Assembly: GCA_025449515.1 (NCBI GenBank)
Contig: JANWJI010000066.1
Coordinates: 1-10,028 of the forward strand
Reading direction: 5' to 3'
Length of the DNA: 10,028 nt
From: Nitrososphaeraceae archaeon
GTDB taxonomy: Archaea > Thermoproteota > Nitrososphaeria > Nitrososphaerales > Nitrososphaeraceae
A program made the translations under genes and the position numbers. Numbering within the stretch: the stretch's first letter is position 1; every line of letters starts with the position of its first letter. Below, one piece after another: positions 6,170 to 10,028 of the stretch. The notes beneath the pieces are model-generated. The model did no database searches and was not told the origin of the DNA. It was given only the letters and a program-made list of their open reading frames with translations.

Positions 6170-7108
6170 TTAGTACGCTCCTGAGTCTTGATGATATCTC
6201 TCTATCTGAATTGTTGCGTGAGTTATCTTGAATTTCTTTTCCAAGACTGAATTAATCTCTTGCAAAATTAGTTGCGATTTGGTAGGGTCAATTACGACAA
6301 CATGAGCAGACAATGCATTCATACCCGAAGTGATAGTCCATATATGTAGCTCAAACACACCTGTTACACCCTTTATTTGTAGTACAGCCTTTTTTACTTC
6401 CTCATGTGACATATTCGCCGGAACACCTTCCATAAGTATATCTACAGCCTTTTTAATGATGGACCATGCCCTTGGAATCATGAATAGAGCCAGTCCAATA
6501 CTTATTAGCGGATCTGCCAAGTAAAACTTTGTAGTTAGCATTATTATACCAGCAACTAGAACGCCCCCAGAACCAATAGTGTCACTCAGAGTCTCTAAAT
6601 ATACCGCTCGTACATTCAAATCTTGTATTTCTTCTGTCTCTTGATCGTTACTGTAAGGATAAGAGTTATGGATATGTGGGCGCCCATCAAAATGTGACAG
6701 TAATCGCATTCCAATGAAATTCACTACCATTCCGATTGAGGCAACTATTATAAGAGGCAGTCCCGGAATCTGTGGCGGTTCAAAGATGCGTCTAAAACCT
6801 TCGTAGAGAATATAGATCGAAAGTAAAACCAAGATAAGACTATTCACGAGCGATGCGAGTATTTCCATCCTGTAATATCCGAATGTCCTTTGCGGTGTTG
6901 CTGATTTTTGGGCGTAGCTAATAGCGTACAGTGCCAGAGCAATTCCTCCGACGTCAACTAGCACGTGTCCAGCTTCAGAAAATAATGCTAAACTTCCGGT
7001 AACTAGGACTGTAAAGGAAGCAGCTACTAAATACGCCGAATTAAGAAAAAGTACAATTCTAAGTCTTGCTATTCTTGTTAGCGAATTTCGCTTCAATGGA
7101 CTATTCAT
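6170..7108 (-). CDS. Cation diffusion facilitator family metal exporter (CzcD/ZitB-like)
   Basis: This is a proton-coupled divalent metal (usually Zn2+, sometimes Co2+ or Cd2+) efflux pump in the cytoplasmic membrane. The 312 residues match the family. Six membrane helices are apparent at about 16-37, 47-66, 83-103, 117-137, 178-192 and 198-215. Helix 2 has the metal site H48-x3-D52 in SEAGHVLVD, and GYYRMEILASLVNS (77-90) is typical of helix 3. A short His/Asp-containing loop (SHFDGRPHIHN) links helices 4 and 5. The C-terminal cytoplasmic metallochaperone-like domain (about 231-306) carries the family signature ELHIWTITSGMNALSAHV. Unusually, the helix-5 metal site reads E172-x3-D176 (LETLSD), where zinc exporters normally have His-x3-Asp. 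Start: ATG 7108, no Shine-Dalgarno. The gene stands alone with long non-coding flanks. Confidence 0.93.
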   Translation of the reverse strand: MNSPLKRNSLTRIARLRIVLFLNSAYLVAASFTVLVTGSLALFSEAGHVLVDVGGIALALYAISYAQKSATPQRTFGYYRMEILASLVNSLILVLLSIYILYEGFRRIFEPPQIPGLPLIIVASIGMVVNFIGMRLLSHFDGRPHIHNSYPYSNDQETEEIQDLNVRAVYLETLSDTIGSGGVLVAGIIMLTTKFYLADPLISIGLALFMIPRAWSIIKKAVDILMEGVPANMSHEEVKKAVLQIKGVTGVFELHIWTITSGMNALSAHVVVIDPTKSQLILQEINSVLEKKFKITHATIQIERYHQDSGAY

Positions 7109-7953
7109 TTCTATGATTAGATTCTATCCTAGTTTCTAATTTCGAACATTTTTGTAATTGGACTTGTTAAAAATTTTGCTATTCCTTTTTTCGTGGTCAT
7201 TGAACTTTGACTAGTAATTGCATTTTTCTTCATATTGTCTCAATAATACGTGTTTATCATGTGATTCGTATTTATCCGTATATTCAGACACACAGGCCTA
7301 AAAAAATATTATGATGTATCTTCAGGTTCCTGCATCTCGTTTTATGCTGGTGGGTCTTGATATAGGATTACGAGTAGACCAAAAATAACAATATAAGAGT
7401 AGAATATCAAATCAGGATTATTTGCGTAAATGAGAACAAATATACTAAGAAACCTTATGTAAAGTAACGTCAAGATGTTATGCGATTATATGCCATATTA
7501 TCAGTGAAATATGCCACCTATGAACAAATATCCTATATACGGAAGACACATCAGTCAAAGAAATATGATTTCACAGGCTACTTTAACGATTGCATTTTCC
7601 AATATCCTAACAGCTAAATGACAATGAATTTAAAATTCTTAACGGAAACTATAGAGCTAAATCATGTTCGAGACAGTTAAATTTAGTAGGGAAAAACCGA
7701 ACAACTAATTGATGACATTACTTTCAACTCAATAAGACCAGAAAATTTCAAGATTCGTCTCATCGTCCACGCTTTGTATTCTCGTAGTATTCTTATAAGC
7801 ACAATACTGCGTGGCTTTCCCAATTTAAAATAGATGTGGAGGTAATTTCTTGATTCTGATTATAGGTGTCGGATTAGCGATTGGCATTTTGTCAATGTCG
7901 TGACAAGCATCTGTTATTGTAGATAGTAGTAACCCATCGATTAACAATTCAGC
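7109..7953. other. Long intergenic region between exporter and secreted-protein genes
   Basis: About 845 nt with no confident gene; a possible microprotein at 7342-7473 is listed separately. The part just upstream of the exporter (7109-7180) is A/T-rich and should hold its promoter; aatttttaac on the minus strand (about 7168-7177) is the closest TATA-like match but is rather far from the start. The stretch 7480-7940 shows nothing I recognise apart from the hairpin that begins at 7943. Confidence 0.5.
7342..7473 (-). CDS. Possible small two-helix membrane protein
   Basis: A 43-residue minus-strand ORF runs from TTG 7473 to TAA 7342-7344. It encodes two hydrophobic segments, LLYIRFLSIFVLIYA (3-17) and LIFYSYIVIFGLLVILY (22-38), separated by a turn (NNPD) and ending in QDPPA. 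This is the shape of a small inner-membrane protein with both termini on the same side. An A/T-rich box (gataatat on the minus strand, about 27 nt upstream) could be its promoter. Against it: hydrophobic codons are frequent in A/T-rich random sequence, ORFs of this length are common here, and there is no ATG. I recognise no family. Confidence 0.25.
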   Translation of the reverse strand: MTLLYIRFLSIFVLIYANNPDLIFYSYIVIFGLLVILYQDPPA

Positions 7954-7969
7954 TTACGGCTGAATTGTT
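7943..7969 (-). terminator. 11-bp perfect hairpin enclosing the stop codon of the 7954-8481 gene
   Basis: AACAATTCAGC (7943-7953) is the exact reverse complement of 7959-7969, with a 5-nt loop. On the minus-strand transcript the loop reads CGTAA, so the gene's TAA stop lies at the loop/stem boundary. The last sense codons form the 5' arm and the first untranslated bases the 3' arm. The stem is long and perfect for such A/T-rich DNA. A role in mRNA 3'-end formation or stability is likely; there is no poly-T tail behind it, so a bacterial-type intrinsic terminator is not implied. Confidence 0.6.
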
Positions 7970-8481
7970 TGGCCAAGGTTAAGTTTTACATTCAGAGGAT
8001 TAGAGAAATTTGCACTCTTTGACGAATCTGTGAACATCACCGAGGCAGTAATATTCTTTATTCTACTATCCGTTAAGGTAGTTGCAAGCTGTGCTTTGCC
8101 ACCGGTGGCGTTAATTTTCAGGCCTCCAGGAAATGAAGTCGTCTTCAACAAAGTTCCATTAAGTGCAAAGACCTTCATCATTGCATTTTGCGCCATGTTT
8201 ATTGTGCTAGCTGATGGCATCACGGAATAAAGTACAATTACCTTAACCTGGTGTGACTTGCTATTGTTGGTCAATGGCGCGAAATGTGCGTAATTCAATT
8301 TTATAGATATCGGCTTAGATTGGCCGACGGCATATACAACATGGTTGACTGGACTGCTGCCATCAAGTTTCAATGGGTATGACAACAGTGTCGATGAAAC
8401 TAGAGATATGACCGTCAGAGCTACAATTAGTTTGACAATTATGACTCTTTCATTATTTCTTACGTCAGCCTTTGGATCCAT
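7954..8481 (-). CDS. Small secreted or membrane-anchored beta-rich protein
   Basis: The 175-residue protein has a charged N-terminus (about 1-12), one hydrophobic segment (RVIIVKLIVALTVISLVSS, about 12-34) acting as signal peptide or anchor, and an extracellular part with alternating beta-strand pattern. Five Asn-X-Ser/Thr sequons (N72, N108, N124, N143, N158) suggest N-glycosylation on the cell surface. Stretches such as KVFALNGTLLKTTSFPGG, ATTLTDSRIKNITASVMF and NPLNVKLNLGQ resemble, to my recollection, a family of small secreted proteins in ammonia-oxidising archaea; its function is unknown. The ATG at 8481 is well placed: a TATA box centred about 27 nt upstream predicts a leaderless mRNA. 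A perfect hairpin encloses the stop codon. The gene is monocistronic. Confidence 0.85.
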   Translation of the reverse strand: MDPKADVRNNERVIIVKLIVALTVISLVSSTLLSYPLKLDGSSPVNHVVYAVGQSKPISIKLNYAHFAPLTNNSKSHQVKVIVLYSVMPSASTINMAQNAMMKVFALNGTLLKTTSFPGGLKINATGGKAQLATTLTDSRIKNITASVMFTDSSKSANFSNPLNVKLNLGQTIQP

Positions 8482-8502
8482 TCTAATTGTTAGAGGATCC
8501 GG

Positions 8503-8524
8503 AAATATATTAAATTAGCTAATT
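8503..8524 (-). promoter_or_regulatory. TATA box and adjoining 12-bp palindrome upstream of the secreted-protein gene
   Basis: On the minus strand, tttaatatattt (8503-8514) is a good archaeal box A, centred about 27 nt before ATG 8481, so transcription should start at or next to the start codon. Directly on its upstream side lies the perfect palindrome AATTAGCTAATT (8513-8524), where the BRE and transcription factors bind, making it a candidate operator. Confidence 0.6.
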
Positions 8525-9071
8525 AAGATACTCAGGACCCGTTTTTATTGAAAGACAATTTCCATCATATGTCCCCCCAAATTTTGAAATATCTTGTCTG
8601 ACCTCAGGCCTACTCGCTTATCGAAACCTAAAACCGTTGATCTAAAGATGATTGGGCCCTTAGTTGGTTCTTAACGAACCATATTTCAAATAAGAGTATA
8701 TCCAGCTTGCCATCGTCATGAGTTTTCAAGTTTTTATTTTCTGTTCAAATAGAATGAATACGAATATTTTTAACAATATGATGAAATCGATAAACATTCC
8801 ATTAGGTCAGAACTGGTACTGAAATGCAACTTAAGATGTAGCTACCTAAAAAAAGATATTTATAATCGAATATGCAACTTGATACTCGATTCAATTGACA
8901 TTAGAATTGTCTAGTCAGCAGTGGCTTATTATCATATTTTCTATATAATCCCTAACATCTTATAGAAATGTCCTAAATAGAATAATTATTCATACATTTC
9001 GTAGATTATTGAATAGAATACAAAAATTTCATATTCCTTACATAATATGAGTTACACGTAGCTGCAAACGT
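8525..9071. other. Intergenic region between two divergent secreted-protein genes
   Basis: No gene is visible. The stretch contains a perfect 6-bp stem TGGTTC/GAACCA with a 5-nt loop (8665-8681) and a 12-bp palindrome GAATAATTATTC (8980-8991). It also holds a TATA-like ATTTATAAT (8858-8866) with no ORF behind it on either strand, which might serve an untranslated RNA or be chance. The block acataatat (about 9041-9049) lies about 37 nt before the TTG at 9083 and may be part of that gene's promoter. Confidence 0.45.
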
Positions 9072-9075
9072 GAGG
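9072..9075 (+). promoter_or_regulatory. Shine-Dalgarno GAGG supporting TTG start at 9083
   Basis: GAGG lies 7 nt before the TTG at 9083 and is complementary to the usual archaeal 16S rRNA 3' end. It favours this start, which adds a complete signal peptide, over the ATG at 9155. Confidence 0.5.
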
Positions 9076-9082
9076 CCAGTAT

Positions 9083-10028
9083 TTGTCAAATAAAAATTTT
9101 TTACAGTATTTGTGTATAATAGCTGTTCCCATCTTAGTTTACTTTTCATTGGTGATGGCATCAGATTTAGTAAAGGGGATGAGCGATATCAAATCTCATG
9201 TCAGATATCCCTACAACGCTATCAATAATACTTATCCAATTCCTCTGAGAGACATATCTACCGGACTAGACCCTTCGGTAGACCAACTGCGGTACGCAGA
9301 CCTCTACTTGCCATCCTATCTAAGTCTACGAATGATTGACGATAATTTGCAAGAATTTTACGATAAATTCGGAATATTAGAGATATACCCCACTAAACAT
9401 AACGGTCAAGAATGGTATATGAATATGACTGAACCGAATCACGATCCCAGATTTGATATAGCTCACGATGAACGATTTGATAAGAAATCAACGTTGATAG
9501 ATAATGGAGATGGATCGTGGAAAGAACGATCACCTCAGGTTAGACTAGAAGTATTAACATCTGAGGGCTATAATGAAAGCAGAATTACTACGCTCAACCA
9601 AACTGAATTGTCTTTAAAAGACTATATGCAATCTCCGAAGGACTGGAAGAACGTAGAAATGACAGGCTTTGTTAAATACAATAACGCGAAGAGTGAAAAG
9701 AAGAACAATCCTGATGAATTTACATGGTATGCAAGAGGTGGAGATCACGAAACCTCTGACAAGGGATGTGAAGGATCTGCTTATAAGGGACAGCTGTCAT
9801 TTAATGGTGATAGTAGATTCGCAAAAGAACAGTATTTTGTAAATTATGATTTTACCGATACAAAAGTGAGTGTGACTTCCCTCCTGAAAGATAAATGGAT
9901 TGGATTCAAGTTTGTTGTGTACAATCTCCCTCAATTAAAAAATGGAACTACGTTCGTAAAGATGGAAAACTGGATTAATGAAAACGCCGACGGTATAACT
10001 TGGAAAAAGGTTGACGAGAATATAGACA
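9083..10028 (+). CDS. Secreted beta-sandwich-like protein, 3' end outside window
   Basis: The frame stays open for 315 codons to the window edge. From TTG 9083 the first 25 residues form a signal peptide: MSNKNF, a hydrophobic core LQYLCIIAVPILVYFSLV, then a cleavage-like VMA before SDLVKG. A start at ATG 9155 would lose this core, so the TTG, which also has a GAGG site, is preferred. The mature part is rich in Trp, Tyr, Asp and Asn and reads as a large beta domain: WKNVEMTGFVKYN, FTWYARGGDH, CEGSAYKGQLSF, RFAKEQYFVNYDF, WIGFKFVVYN and VKMENWINENADGVTWKKV. This pattern recalls secreted proteins of soil ammonia-oxidising archaea with a concanavalin-like or polysaccharide-lyase-like jelly roll, suggesting a surface carbohydrate-binding or carbohydrate-acting role. 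I cannot name an enzyme family or active site. Confidence 0.85.
   Translation, partial: MSNKNFLQYLCIIAVPILVYFSLVMASDLVKGMSDIKSHVRYPYNAINNTYPIPLRDISTGLDPSVDQLRYADLYLPSYLSLRMIDDNLQEFYDKFGILEIYPTKHNGQEWYMNMTEPNHDPRFDIAHDERFDKKSTLIDNGDGSWKERSPQVRLEVLTSEGYNESRITTLNQTELSLKDYMQSPKDWKNVEMTGFVKYNNAKSEKKNNPDEFTWYARGGDHETSDKGCEGSAYKGQLSFNGDSRFAKEQYFVNYDFTDTKVSVTSLLKDKWIGFKFVVYNLPQLKNGTTFVKMENWINENADGITWKKVDENID

Noticed and set aside
8858..8866. Strong TATA-like ATTTATAAT as a promoter
   Set aside because: No ORF or structured RNA follows on either strand, and the motif is near-symmetric and common in A/T-rich DNA.

Overview
The window looks like chromosomal DNA of an AT-rich archaeon, most likely an ammonia-oxidising Nitrososphaeria (Thaumarchaeota), perhaps a soil lineage such as Nitrososphaera or Nitrosocosmicus. 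The reasons are: an archaeal-type tyrosine recombinase, a secreted small protein and a secreted beta-rich protein of kinds I associate with these archaea, TTG starts, TATA-like promoters with very short or absent leaders, and low coding density. The placement is inference; no rRNA or other phylogenetic marker is present.

Layout. Positions 1-848 hold no convincing gene but contain a 111/113-bp tandem duplication (414-637) with internal hairpins. Positions 849-1374 (minus) hold a doubtful, probably frame-broken gene, and 1460-1651 (plus) a doubtful small ORF. Positions 1652-2299 are gene-poor. Positions 2300-2680 (minus) are the frameshifted C-terminal remnant of a methyltransferase-like protein, directly behind a tyrosine recombinase (2690-3799, minus). 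The recombinase's original N-terminus can be read in another frame up to 3848, the two frames meeting at a homopolymer. A 19-bp sequence next to the recombinase's 5' end (3896-3914) recurs exactly at 180-198, so 180-3914 could be a decayed integrated element; the second copy may equally be just the egtD TATA region.

Right of this come three confident genes. They are egtD (3944-4969, plus; histidine N-alpha-methyltransferase, first step to ergothioneine), a cation diffusion facilitator metal exporter (6170-7108, minus), and a small secreted protein (7954-8481, minus) with a textbook leaderless promoter. The start of a larger secreted protein (9083 onward, plus) runs off the window's right edge. 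Between them lie about 1.2 kb, 0.85 kb and 0.55 kb of largely gene-free DNA holding hairpins and a possible two-helix microprotein (7342-7473).

The genes do not form one operon or pathway. The coherent themes are a mobile-element scar on the left, and stress or metal handling plus cell-surface proteins on the right. No CRISPR array, tRNA, rRNA or intact insertion sequence was seen. I found no clear candidate for a new multi-gene system; the most notable signals are the candidate element, the structured repeats and the hairpins downstream of the exporter.
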